From DASYAE01 sp036501535 (lineage in GTDB: Bacteria > Actinomycetota > Actinomycetes > Streptomycetales > Catenulisporaceae), in NCBI GenBank assembly GCA_036501535.1, contig DASYAE010000248.1, positions 1-13,491 of the forward strand: DNA of 13,491 nucleotides, in the 5' to 3' direction. The notes under the pieces were generated by a model. That model did no database searches, had not been told where the DNA came from, and was given only the letters and a program-made list of their open reading frames with translations. The position numbers were made by a program, and so were the translations under genes. Each line of letters begins with the position of its first letter. Within the stretch, counting starts at the first letter, position 1. This document shows, one piece after another, positions 1 to 7,085 of this stretch.

Positions 1-1
1 G

Positions 2-631
2 TGGGAGCAGTTCTACAACATGGTGCGGGTCGGGGCGCAGGGGATCTACATCTCGATGTTCGACGAGTACGGGGAGGGCAATCAGATCCTGAACACCGCC
101 CCGACCCAGGCGTTCGTGCCGACCAACTCGGGCCTGCAGTCGCTGGATCAGGATGGTACGGCCTGCTCGGCGGACTACTACCTGCGCCTGACCAACGACG
201 GCGGGCGGATGCTCAAGGGCCAGATCGCCCTGACCAACATCCGACCCACCCCACCCGAACCCACCTCCGGCACCACCGGAGGAGGCGGCGGCTGCGGCGA
301 GCTGACCGCCAACCAGCAGATCGGGGTCAACAAGTCGGTCGTCTCCTGCGACGGGCGGTTCGACCTCATCCTGCAGGGCGACGGCAACCTCGTGCTCTAC
401 GAAGGCAGCACCGCGCTCTGGGCGAGCAACACCGCCGGCAAGGCGAGCTCCTACGCCATCATGCAGGGCGACGGCAACTTCGTGATCTACACCAGCAGCG
501 GAAGCCCGCTCTGGGCGAGCAACACGGCGGGCAACAACGGCGCCTACCTGTCCGTGCAGAACGATGGCAACACCGTTATCTACAGCTCAAGTGGCACTGC
601 CCTCTGGAGCACCGGAACCGCAGGCCACTGA
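2..631 (+). CDS. GH99-like glycoside hydrolase with C-terminal bulb-type lectin domain (5' truncated)
   Basis: Only the last 209 residues are inside the window; the frame is open from base 2 and stops with TGA at 629-631. The first ~75 residues resemble the end of the GH99/GH71-like catalytic domain found in actinobacterial enzymes annotated as xylosidase/arabinosidase. The motif MFDEYGEG (residues 19-26) resembles the FNEWHEG-type segment carrying the paired glutamates of GH99, which would make E22 and E25 the active-site pair. A Pro/Thr/Gly-rich linker follows (about residues 80-97). The rest is a B-lectin domain with three QxDxNxVxY repeats (QGDGNLVLY, QGDGNFVIY, QNDGNTVIY), the mannose-binding signature of monocot lectins and bacterial look-alikes. 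The protein is probably secreted and acts on a mannose-containing or plant/fungal glycan, although the signal peptide lies outside the window. The lectin call is firm; the hydrolase family is recognised by pattern only. It converges on the histidine kinase gene. Confidence 0.8.
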   Translation, partial: WEQFYNMVRVGAQGIYISMFDEYGEGNQILNTAPTQAFVPTNSGLQSLDQDGTACSADYYLRLTNDGGRMLKGQIALTNIRPTPPEPTSGTTGGGGGCGELTANQQIGVNKSVVSCDGRFDLILQGDGNLVLYEGSTALWASNTAGKASSYAIMQGDGNFVIYTSSGSPLWASNTAGNNGAYLSVQNDGNTVIYSSSGTALWSTGTAGH

Positions 632-645
632 GTTCCGGCGCAGGG

Positions 646-2034
646 TCAGGGCCGTGGTCCCTCCCGCTCGTCGGCGAGCGGGAGGGACAGCCGCATCTCC
701 GTGCCGCGGGGGAGCGGGTGTGCGGCGACGCTGCCGCCGTGGAGCTCGGCGATGCGGCGCACGATCGACAGGCCCAGGCCCGAACCGGGCTTCGAGCGCG
801 CCGAGGCGGAGCGGTAGAAGCGGTCGAACACATGGGGCAGGTCGGCGGCCGGGATGCCGGGGCCCTCGTCGCCGACGGTGACCGTGCCCTGCGACGCTTC
901 GGGGTCGACCAGCACCGACACCCGGATCTCGCCCTCCTCGGGGCTCCACTTGACCGCGTTGTCGACCAGGTTGCCCACCGCGCGCTCGATCGCGTCCGGA
1001 TCGGCGTCGATCAGGCACGGCGCGAGGTCGGCGGTGAAGCGGCGGCCCGGCGCGCGTCCCTTCGCCCTGTCGAGGACGCGCTCGGCGAGCAGGTCGAGGC
1101 GCACCGCCTCGCGGTGCGGCGCCGCCTCGCCGTAGCGGCCCAGGTCGACCAGGTCGTTGACCAGGCCGCGCAGCTCGCGGCACTGCACGCTCGCGGCGGC
1201 CAGCAGCCGCGCGGCCTGCGGGTCGGCCAGGCCGCCCGGCTCGGCCAGCAGCTCGAGGTTGGTGGTCAGGCTGGTCAGCGGGGTGCGCAGCTCGTGCGAG
1301 GCGTCCGCGACGAGGCGCTGCTGGGCCTGCACCGACTCGTCCAGCGCCGCCATCATCGCGGCGAAGGAGCGGGCCAGGCGACCGATCTCGTCGCGGCCCG
1401 CGGCCTGGACCCGGGCGGCCAGGTCGCCGGTCCGGGTCACCTGCTCGACCGTCTCGGTCAGGCCGCGCACCGGGCGCAGCACCCGGCCGGCCAGCAGCCG
1501 CGCGGCGAAGGCGGCGCCCGCCGCGCCCGCCAGCACCGCGACCAGCAGCAGGGTTCTGAGATGATCCAGCTGCGCAGTGGCGGCGGACTCGGGCTGGGCC
1601 ACCCGGATCAGCGAGTCGCTGCCGAGCTGGTAGGGGCCGGTGTAGAGCACGTACTCGGTGTCCTGGTACGTGACGTCCTGGAAGTAGCCGGGCGCCTGGC
1701 CGCCGGCCACTTCCAGGTCCTGCTGCGAGATCGGGGCCAGCGCGGAGTACGGGTTCTTCTTCCCGGTCCGGCCCAGCGGCCCGTTGACGAACTCGATCAG
1801 CGTGTCGCCGACCTCGAGCGGGCCGCCCGGCTGCGTCGCGCCGTTCGAGCTGCGGGCCTCCAGCTTGAGCCGCGGGGCCAGGGTCGGCGCGCTGGCCGCG
1901 GTGTTGAGCAGCGAGCCGTCGAGCTGGTCGTGCAGGTCCCGGTCCGCGGCCGGGTAGAACAGCAGCGCGGCCGCCGCCAGCACGCCGAACACGACCAGGC
2001 CGCCGAGCAGGCCGATCCGGGTGCGCAGGCTCAT
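646..2034 (-). CDS. HAMP-domain sensor histidine kinase
   Basis: A 462-residue membrane sensor kinase that should phosphorylate the regulator encoded just upstream. TM1 spans about residues 7-27, an extracytoplasmic sensor region 28-158, TM2 161-181 and HAMP about 182-234. The HisKA H-box DASHELRTPLTSL puts the phospho-acceptor at H247. The ATPase domain shows the N-box (N355, N359 in GNLVDNA), the G1 box DEGPGIP (389-395), the F-box FDRFYRS and the G2 box GSGLGL (417-422), so all catalytic elements are present. The start chosen is ATG at 2034, with GGAG about 11 nt upstream; the frame extends to 2091, but that would overlap the regulator gene. The two genes are 34 bp apart in the same direction. 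The layout resembles MprB-type envelope-stress kinases, but the signal is unknown. The 3' end contains a perfect 14-bp hairpin (657-688). Confidence 0.93.
   Translation of the reverse strand: MSLRTRIGLLGGLVVFGVLAAAALLFYPAADRDLHDQLDGSLLNTAASAPTLAPRLKLEARSSNGATQPGGPLEVGDTLIEFVNGPLGRTGKKNPYSALAPISQQDLEVAGGQAPGYFQDVTYQDTEYVLYTGPYQLGSDSLIRVAQPESAATAQLDHLRTLLLVAVLAGAAGAAFAARLLAGRVLRPVRGLTETVEQVTRTGDLAARVQAAGRDEIGRLARSFAAMMAALDESVQAQQRLVADASHELRTPLTSLTTNLELLAEPGGLADPQAARLLAAASVQCRELRGLVNDLVDLGRYGEAAPHREAVRLDLLAERVLDRAKGRAPGRRFTADLAPCLIDADPDAIERAVGNLVDNAVKWSPEEGEIRVSVLVDPEASQGTVTVGDEGPGIPAADLPHVFDRFYRSASARSKPGSGLGLSIVRRIAELHGGSVAAHPLPRGTEMRLSLPLADEREGPRP
657..688. terminator. Perfect 14-bp hairpin between convergent genes
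   Basis: Arms at 657-670 and 675-688 pair perfectly around a TCGG tetraloop. The hairpin begins 26 bp after the lectin gene stop (631) and lies inside the last codons of the kinase gene, encoding part of the LADEREG tail. No T-run follows on either strand, which is usual for actinobacterial terminators. It is best read as a shared, bidirectional 3' end for two convergent transcripts. The structure is seen directly; the terminator role is inferred. Confidence 0.6.
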
Positions 2035-2068
2035 CGGATCACGGCTCCAGATCTCAGCGAATCCAGCC

Positions 2069-2749
2069 TCACGGTTCCTGCCGCAGTACATAGCCGAGGC
2101 CGCGCACGGTCTGGATCAGCCGCGGCTCGCCGGCCTGCTCCATCTTGGCCCGCAGGTAGCTGATGTAGACCCAGAGCGCGTTGGAACCGGGCCCGAAGTC
2201 GTAGCCCCAGACCGCCTCGAAGATCGCGGTGCGGCCGAGCACCCGGCGCGGGTTGCGCAGGAACAGCTCCAGCAGCGCGTACTCGGTCCGGGTCAGCGTG
2301 AGCAGCCGGCCGCCGCGCCGGGCCCGGCACTCGGCGGGGTCGAGCTCGAGGTCGGCGAAGCGCAGCAGCTCCCGGTCCGGCCGGCCCAGGCCGCTGCGCC
2401 GCAGCAGCGCGCGCAGCCGGGCCCGCAGCTCGTCCAGCGCGAACGGCTTGACCAGGTAGTCGTCCGCGCCCGCGTCGAGCCCGGCGACCCGGTCGGCCAC
2501 CAGGTCGCGCGCGGTGAGCATGAGGATCGCGGTGGTGTCGCCGCGCTCGCGCAGCAGCCGGCAGACCTCCAAGCCGTTCGGCTCGGGCATCAGCACGTCC
2601 AACACGATCGCCTGGTAGTGCCCGCGCGCCGCCTCGCCGAGCGCGGTGGCGCCGTCCGGGGCGTGGCCGACGTCGTAGCCGTCGCGGCGCAGGGCGTGCG
2701 CGAGCGAGTCGCGCACCGCCTGGTCGTCGTCCGCTATCAGGACCCGCAT
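2069..2749 (-). CDS. OmpR/PhoB-family response regulator
   Basis: A 226-residue DNA-binding response regulator, the expected length for the OmpR class. The receiver domain (1-~115) has the acidic pocket ADDD (6-9), phospho-acceptor D51 in VLDVLMP, the switch threonine T79 in MLTARD and K101 in VKPF. The C-terminal ~100 residues form the winged-helix trans_reg_C domain, with the typical LTRTEYALLELF and GYDFGPGSNALWVYISYLRAKME signatures broken across helices, ending in the RGLGYVLR wing. Start ATG at 2749 has GAGGTGG about 6 nt upstream. It sits between the small secreted protein gene (93 bp upstream) and its kinase partner (34 bp downstream), all on the same strand. The closest known type is MprA-like; no gene name is assigned because the family is large. 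Its likely target is the repeat box in front of the operon (3432-3456). Confidence 0.95.
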   Translation of the reverse strand: MRVLIADDDQAVRDSLAHALRRDGYDVGHAPDGATALGEAARGHYQAIVLDVLMPEPNGLEVCRLLRERGDTTAILMLTARDLVADRVAGLDAGADDYLVKPFALDELRARLRALLRRSGLGRPDRELLRFADLELDPAECRARRGGRLLTLTRTEYALLELFLRNPRRVLGRTAIFEAVWGYDFGPGSNALWVYISYLRAKMEQAGEPRLIQTVRGLGYVLRQEP

Positions 2750-2790
2750 GAAGTACCACCTCGTCGCGCTCGCCTGCGTTCCGCCGCCGG

Positions 2791-2816
2791 GGCCGGGCGG
2801 CCGTCGCCGCCCGGCC
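2791..2816 (-). terminator. Perfect 11-bp hairpin between secreted-protein and regulator genes
   Basis: Arms 2791-2801 and 2806-2816 are exact reverse complements around a 4-nt loop, in the 93-bp gap of an otherwise co-directional gene set. Every stem pair is G-C. It could weaken read-through from the first gene into the regulator/kinase pair, or protect the first transcript from decay. There is no T-tract, so complete termination is not demonstrated. Confidence 0.45.
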
Positions 2817-2842
2817 GGTGTGCACGCCGCCCGGCGGCGCGG

Positions 2843-3325
2843 TCAATTCTTGCCGGGCGGCTCGGACTGCGCCGCGGCGCCGAGATCCTGCTTGAACTGC
2901 GCCAGGTCGTCGAGCAACTGCTGCGCGCTCAGGTGCAGGCTCGCGGCCAGGGCGACGAACTGCGGGTCGGACGGATCCAGGGAGTGCGAGCCCTGCTCCA
3001 GCTGCTGCAGGTCGTCGAGGACCTGCGTGGCCCGGGCGTCGCTCACGCCCAGGATGCCGGCCAGCACGTGGACGGCGTTCGGGTCCTGCACGCCGGGGGA
3101 GCCCGACGGCGTCTTGACCGGCGTCGGACCGCTCTTGACCGGCGTCGGGCCCCCGCTCCCGCCCGGCTTGGTCGGCTGCGCGGAGGCGGTGCCGGGCGAC
3201 GCGGCGGACGGCCCGCCGGACGCGGTGGCCGCGGCCGCGACGCCGCCCGCGCTCAGCAGCACCGCGGCTGCGGTGCCGGCCACGATCGTCCGGGTTCTGC
3301 GATTCATGCGGCTGATCTGGTTCAC
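2843..3325 (-). CDS. Small secreted protein with paired helical repeat, first gene of the two-component operon
   Basis: A 160-residue protein, with GTG at 3325 chosen because AGAGGG lies 8 nt upstream; the in-frame ATG at 3307 lacks a clear ribosome site. Residues 1-34 look like a Sec signal peptide: a basic stretch MNRRTRT, then a hydrophobic Ala/Val/Leu segment ending AAAATA. Residues 35-80 form a Ser/Pro/Gly linker with a doubled GPTPVK unit (59-64 and 66-71). The C-terminal half carries two related amphipathic helical units: LAGILGVSDARATQVLDDL (88-106) and LAASLHLSAQQLLDDL (127-142). Units of this LGVS...L type are common in small secreted actinobacterial proteins of unknown function. 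No enzyme motif or cysteine is seen. Its place ahead of a regulator and kinase suggests an envelope accessory protein or the main output of the system; this is inference. Confidence 0.75.
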   Translation of the reverse strand: MNQISRMNRRTRTIVAGTAAAVLLSAGGVAAAATASGGPSAASPGTASAQPTKPGGSGGPTPVKSGPTPVKTPSGSPGVQDPNAVHVLAGILGVSDARATQVLDDLQQLEQGSHSLDPSDPQFVALAASLHLSAQQLLDDLAQFKQDLGAAAQSEPPGKN

Positions 3326-3362
3326 GGTTGAAGCCCTCTGTGACGGCCGGGAGCGCCGGCGG

Positions 3363-3390
3363 CACGGCGGCGGAGGGTTCCGCCGCCGTG
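3363..3390 (-). promoter_or_regulatory. 12-bp perfect hairpin in the operon leader
   Basis: Arms 3363-3374 and 3379-3390 pair perfectly around a 4-nt loop. The hairpin ends 37 nt before the GTG start of the secreted-protein gene and lies between that start and the repeat box at 3432-3456, so it is probably transcribed as part of the leader. It could be a stabilising or attenuating structure. Pairing is seen directly; function is inferred. Confidence 0.4.
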
Positions 3391-3431
3391 TCCCAGACCA
3401 CCGTCGCAGCCTTCGACCCCGCTTCGGCGAA

Positions 3432-3456
3432 CCTAAGGATCCCCTCAGAGCCTGAG
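3432..3456 (-). promoter_or_regulatory. Candidate response-regulator operator (11-bp direct repeat)
   Basis: On the minus strand the hexamers CTGAGG and CTTAGG start 11 bp apart, with a third copy, CTCAGG, 8 bp before the first. A one-turn direct-repeat spacing is what OmpR-family dimers normally bind. The box lies about 110 bp upstream of the operon's first start codon, so autoregulation is the simplest reading. No clear -10/-35 pair was identified beside it. Confidence 0.45.
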
Positions 3457-4086
3457 CGGGCCGGCGGGTGGCGGACCGGCGGGCGGCGGGGCGCCGCGCA
3501 GCCGGCGTCCGCGGGGAGTCCGGTCGGCGCCGTATTCGGGCGACGCCACGCCATGGCGCGCCAGAGGCGCAGGGGTCGCGCGTGCGGCAGTGCCGCGTCG
3601 CACACCACAGCCCGGACGAACGCCCCGGGATGGCCACGGACCAGGCCGGATGCGGTCGTTCCGGGCGCGGCGCGCGGCGCGTGCGGCTATCTGCGGGTCG
3701 CGCGGAGCTGGTAGAACATCAAACCCCGTTCGGCGCGGCGCGCGGCGATACGTCAGAACGTTGAACAGGGTCGCTGCCCGGCCGTTAAGCTGACGGCCGC
3801 GTGATGAGACGATCGCACCGGGTAATCATGCCGCACCACCCTCATGCGGCCGATCGCCCGGCGCGGCGGCGCCCCGGGATCCGCGGTCCCAGGCCGCCGC
3901 GGCACCGACGCGGCGTCGGCGGGCTCCCGCCCTGGTGCACGGTGCGGGCCGCCGCCGGGACCGCCTGCAGGTGCGGGCTTCGCGGGCCCGCACCCTGCTC
4001 GCCCCTTACCTGTCCCGCCTGCGTCTCCAGCTCTGCTCTCACTTGCCAGCCACCGACACTCGCCCCCTCACATCAAGGTTCTGCGG

Positions 4087-5667
4087 ATGATACGCACGCG
4101 GTCGTCACCCCATGGCTCGCACACCGGGTCCCCCCTCCTCATCAGTGCTCTGGTTCCCGCGTCGCTGGCCGCTCTGGGCACGGTCTTCGCCGTGGTCGCC
4201 GTCGCCCCGGGCGCGCGCCCCGCGGTCGCCCTGTTCGGCCTGGCCGCGGTGTTCGCCGTCGGCCTGGCCTGCGCGGAGGCCGCGCGCCGCGGACGCGCGC
4301 TGACCGGGCTCAGACGCCGGCACGCCGCCGCCGAGCAGGGGCTCGAGCGCCGCCTGTCCCTGCAGGAGGCGCACACCGCGCGGCTGGCGTCCGAGGTGCT
4401 GCCGGAGGCGATCGGCCGGCTGCTGCACGGCGACTCGATCGAGGAGGTGCTCGCCGGCACCGCGCACGACCGCGCGCTCGGACCGCGGTCCGCACAGGCG
4501 CACCACGCCGTCGTGCGCTCCGTGCTCGAGGCCGTCAAGGCCGAGGAGGACCTGCGCGACTCCGCGCAGCGCGCCTTCGTCAACGTCGCCCGCCGGGTCC
4601 AGGCGATCGTGCACCAGCAGTTCCAGGACCTGCGCGAGATGGAGGAGCGGCACGGCGGCAGCCCCGACGTGTTCGACGACCTGCTGCACATCGACCACGG
4701 CACGGCTCTGATCGGCCGGCTGGCCGACTCGCTGGCCGTGCTCGGCGGCTCCCGGCCCGGCCGCCAGTGGCCGCAGGCGGTGCCGCTGTTCAACGTGCTG
4801 CGCGGGGCCATGTCCCGGATCACCGACTACCAGCGGGTCGACCTGCACTCGGTGGCCGAGGTGGCGGTGGCCGGGACCGCGGTCGAACCGCTCATCCACG
4901 CGCTGGCCGAGCTGCTGGACAACGCCACCCGCTACTCGCCGCCGCACACCCGCGTGCACCTGACCGCGATCGAGGTGCAGTCCGGCGTCGCCATCGAGAT
5001 CGAGGACGGCGGCGTGGGGCTGAGCGACGAGGGCCGGGCCCGCGCCGAGCGGGTGCTCGCCCAGGTCTCCGCCGGGCTCGACCTCGCCGACCTCGGCGAG
5101 AGCCCCCGGCTCGGCCTGTCCGTCGTCGGCCGGCTCGCCCAGGCCAACCGCTTCCAGGTCTCGCTGCGCCCCTCGGCATATGCCGGCGTGCGCGCCGTGC
5201 TCGTCATACCGCGGGACCTGATCACCATGGTGCCGGTACCCGCGCCGACGGCCGGAGCGGCGGCCGACCCGTCCCGTCCCGTCCCCGTGATGTCCATGCC
5301 GCCGGGGCGGGCGGACGGGGCGCACAGGGTCGAGGTCAACGCGAACGGCCTGCCGCAGCGGCGGCGCGCCGTCACTAAGCCGCCCGGCGCCGCGATCCCG
5401 CGGGATACGCCGATCGGGGACAGCATGCGCGCGCTCGGCGCGGTGCTCGCCGCCCCGGCCGCCGAGGGCCCCGACGCCCCGCCCCCCTCGCGCGCCGCGC
5501 CGGCCGGCGGCGTCCCGGGACCGCCGGCGTCGCCGGGATCCGAGGTGCTGCCCCCGCCGCCGGGGCTGTGGCTCGCCGCGTTCCACAACGCCGTGTCGGG
5601 AGACACCGCCGCTGACGCCGCCGGGCACCCCGGAAGTGACGAGCCGTCGAGCAAGGAGAGCGAGTAG
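4087..5667 (+). CDS. cvnA: Conservon sensor ATPase/histidine kinase-like protein CvnA
   Basis: A 526-residue membrane protein, the presumed sensor of the conservon complex. Two hydrophobic helices (about 17-40 and 45-65) are separated by only a few residues, so there is essentially no external sensor domain. A coiled-coil-like stretch follows (66-100). The segment with IDH (H204), SLAVLGG and RPGRQW matches the region where conservon kinases carry their putative phospho-histidine. The HATPase domain (about 262-378) has the N-box ELLDNATRYSPP with N279 and the G1 box EDGGVGL (D307, G309, G311). Residues ~379-526 are a Pro/Ala-rich, probably disordered tail. ATG 4087 is preferred because AAGG lies 8 nt upstream; the frame runs open from 3844, but that extension is low-complexity. 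The gene is 2 bp from cvnB. In Streptomyces, CvnA binds CvnB and CvnC at the membrane; kinase activity of this group remains poorly established. Confidence 0.92.
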   Translation: MIRTRSSPHGSHTGSPLLISALVPASLAALGTVFAVVAVAPGARPAVALFGLAAVFAVGLACAEAARRGRALTGLRRRHAAAEQGLERRLSLQEAHTARLASEVLPEAIGRLLHGDSIEEVLAGTAHDRALGPRSAQAHHAVVRSVLEAVKAEEDLRDSAQRAFVNVARRVQAIVHQQFQDLREMEERHGGSPDVFDDLLHIDHGTALIGRLADSLAVLGGSRPGRQWPQAVPLFNVLRGAMSRITDYQRVDLHSVAEVAVAGTAVEPLIHALAELLDNATRYSPPHTRVHLTAIEVQSGVAIEIEDGGVGLSDEGRARAERVLAQVSAGLDLADLGESPRLGLSVVGRLAQANRFQVSLRPSAYAGVRAVLVIPRDLITMVPVPAPTAGAAADPSRPVPVMSMPPGRADGAHRVEVNANGLPQRRRAVTKPPGAAIPRDTPIGDSMRALGAVLAAPAAEGPDAPPPSRAAPAGGVPGPPASPGSEVLPPPPGLWLAAFHNAVSGDTAADAAGHPGSDEPSSKESE

Positions 5668-5669
5668 CC

Positions 5670-6080
5670 GTGCAACAGCTGCATCCCAGCATGGACTGGA
5701 TGCTCAAGGACCTCGCGCAGAGCGTTCCGGGCACCCGGCATGTCATCGTTCTGACGTCGGACGGGCTGCGCATGGCGCAGTACGACACGGACGTGGACAC
5801 CGCGGACCGGCTCTCGGCCGCGTGCGCCGGCCTGCAGAGCCTGTCGGCCGCGGTCGCCGCCGAGTTCCCGCACGGGAACAAGCGGATGCGCCTGGTGGTG
5901 ATCGAGGTCGGCGGGGGCTTCTTCTACCTCATGGCGGCCGGCGCACGAGCGTATCTCGCGGTCCTCGCCGACGACGGCGTGGACGCGGGCCTGATGGGGC
6001 AGCAGATGCGCAACCTCGTAGCGCGTATCGGCGAACACCTCACCAGCGCGCCGCGGGCGGAGGAGAGGACGGCCGAGTGA
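5670..6080 (+). CDS. cvnB: Roadblock/LC7-domain protein CvnB
   Basis: A 136-residue protein covering one Roadblock/LC7 domain, the fold of MglB, which acts on MglA-type small GTPases. The LDWML-type opening (here MDWMLKDLAQSVPGTRHVIVLTSDGL) followed by GGGFFYLMAAG and LAVLAD strands is typical of conservon B proteins; the longest part quoted spans residues 8-33. GTG at 5670 was chosen because AAGGAG lies 11 nt upstream, inside the end of cvnA; an ATG at 5691 is a weaker alternative. Its stop overlaps the cvnC start by four bases, so translational coupling is likely. The expected role is a GTPase-activating or scaffold subunit pairing CvnA with CvnD. Confidence 0.95.
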   Translation: MQQLHPSMDWMLKDLAQSVPGTRHVIVLTSDGLRMAQYDTDVDTADRLSAACAGLQSLSAAVAAEFPHGNKRMRLVVIEVGGGFFYLMAAGARAYLAVLADDGVDAGLMGQQMRNLVARIGEHLTSAPRAEERTAE

Positions 6081-6445
6081 GCCGGGCGCCGAACCCGTCG
6101 TCCTCGTGGGAGCAGGGCGGCCCGGCGCGCCTGTACGTCATCACCGGCGGGCGCGACGTCTCGGGGCGCCGCGCCGACCTCGACCTGGTCACCCTGGTGG
6201 TCGCCCGCGCCGCGCCGCGCCCCGAGATGCAGCCGGAGCAGGCCGGAATCCTGCGCATGTGCCAGTACCCGCTGTCGATGGCCGAGATCTCGGCCTACCT
6301 CAAGCTGCCCTTCAGCGCGGTCGCCGTCCTGGTCGCCGACCTGCTCGCGGAGCGGTCCGTCGACGTGCGCGGCGCGGTGCGCAGGGCCGGCATACCCGAT
6401 CCCGAACTGCTCAAGGCGGTGATGTATGGACTTCAGCGGCTCTGA
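6077..6445 (+). CDS. cvnC: DUF742 protein CvnC
   Basis: A 122-residue DUF742 protein, the third fixed member of conservons. The family core is visible as RLYVITGGRD (19-28), followed by the segment ILRMCQYPLSMAEISAYLKL (nt 6248-6307) and VLVADLL, predicted to be a winged-helix-like fold. The start is a GTG at 6077 overlapping the cvnB stop in GTGA, with AGGAG at 6061-6065 upstream. The last 20 bp overlap the start of cvnD, a common arrangement. DUF742 proteins have no catalytic motif and are thought to bridge the sensor and the GTPase. Confidence 0.95.
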   Translation: MSRAPNPSSSWEQGGPARLYVITGGRDVSGRRADLDLVTLVVARAAPRPEMQPEQAGILRMCQYPLSMAEISAYLKLPFSAVAVLVADLLAERSVDVRGAVRRAGIPDPELLKAVMYGLQRL

Positions 6446-7085
6446 CCGGTCGCCCGGGCCGGCGCACGAGGACGCGCTGCCCGCCTCGGCGGCCACCGCC
6501 GTCAAGATCGTGATCGTCGGCGGATTCGGGGTCGGCAAGACGACCCTGGTCGGCTCGGTCAGCGAGATCAAGCCCCTGACGACCGAGGAGACGATGACGC
6601 AGGAGAGCGTCGGCGTCGACGACGTGCGCGGCGTGGAGCAGAAGAGCGCCACCACGGTCGCCATGGACTTCGGCCGGATCAGCATCGACGGGCAGCTCGT
6701 GCTCTACCTGTTCGGCACGCCCGGGCAGGAGCGGTTCTGGTTCCTGTGGAACGGCCTGTTCGCCGGCGCGCTCGGCGCGGTGGTGCTCGTCGACACCCGG
6801 CGGCTCGAGTCCTGCTTCGACGTGATCGGCCGGCTCGAGCAGCGCGGCGTGCCGTTCATCGTCGCCGTCAACCGCTTCCCGCCGGCCCCGCTGCACCCGG
6901 TCGCGCACCTGCGCGCCGCGCTCGACCTGCCCGCGGACGTGCCGATAGTCGAGTGCGACGCGCGCAGCCGGGTGTCGAGCCGCAACGCCCTGCTCGCCCT
7001 GGTGCGCTACCTCTACACCCTTTCCACGACCACCGAAAACGCGGCCACCGGCGTGGCCGCCTCAGCCCTCGCGGAGCGAACGTGA
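6426..7085 (+). CDS. cvnD: MglA/Ras-like GTP-binding protein CvnD
   Basis: A 219-residue small GTPase and putative switch of the conservon complex. G1/Walker A is GGFGVGKTT (32-40) with K38. The TTV stretch at 76-78 matches switch I, and G3 is GTPGQERF (97-104), where the usual DxxG aspartate is replaced by T98, as expected for this family. The G4 position reads VNRFP (148-152): the NKxD motif is degenerate, and the aspartate often kept in CvnD relatives (NxFD) is also absent. The family-typical ECDARSR follows near the end. ATG 6426 overlaps cvnC by 20 bp, and the stop overlaps the P450 start in GTGA. Nucleotide specificity cannot be judged from the G4 motif alone. Confidence 0.94.
   Translation: MDFSGSDRSPGPAHEDALPASAATAVKIVIVGGFGVGKTTLVGSVSEIKPLTTEETMTQESVGVDDVRGVEQKSATTVAMDFGRISIDGQLVLYLFGTPGQERFWFLWNGLFAGALGAVVLVDTRRLESCFDVIGRLEQRGVPFIVAVNRFPPAPLHPVAHLRAALDLPADVPIVECDARSRVSSRNALLALVRYLYTLSTTTENAATGVAASALAERT

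Larger units (their letters stand above)
3326..4086. other. 761-bp divergent spacer without a convincing gene
   Basis: The spacer lies between the leftward two-component operon and the rightward conservon. Open frames here translate to Arg/Pro/Ala-rich sequence with no domain and look like GC-driven artefacts. Besides the operator box and leader hairpin listed separately, it contains a 7-bp inverted repeat around 7 nt (3779-3785 / 3793-3799) and a 16-bp GC-only direct repeat (3664-3679 and 3732-3747). A weak TTGAAC-type -35 candidate (3761-3766) lies about 320 bp before cvnA. The promoter of the conservon must be here, but it cannot be placed with confidence. Confidence 0.5.

Noticed and set aside
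1..2163. 720-codon open frame on the plus strand
   Set aside because: It runs through the lectin gene in another frame and antisense to the kinase and regulator; its translation is Arg/Gly/Gln-rich without domains, a GC-bias shadow.
3664..3747. 16-bp direct repeat GGCGCGGCGCGCGGCG
   Set aside because: It is composed only of G and C with internal periodicity, so recurrence is expected in this composition; no mobile-element context.
3844..4086. 81-residue N-terminal extension of cvnA
   Set aside because: It is low-complexity Pro/Arg/Ala sequence without a ribosome site, while ATG 4087 has AAGG at 8 nt and begins just before the membrane helices.
4105..5628. 507-codon minus-strand frame opposite cvnA
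   Set aside because: It is antisense to a gene with clear ATPase motifs, and is a product of strong third-position GC bias.
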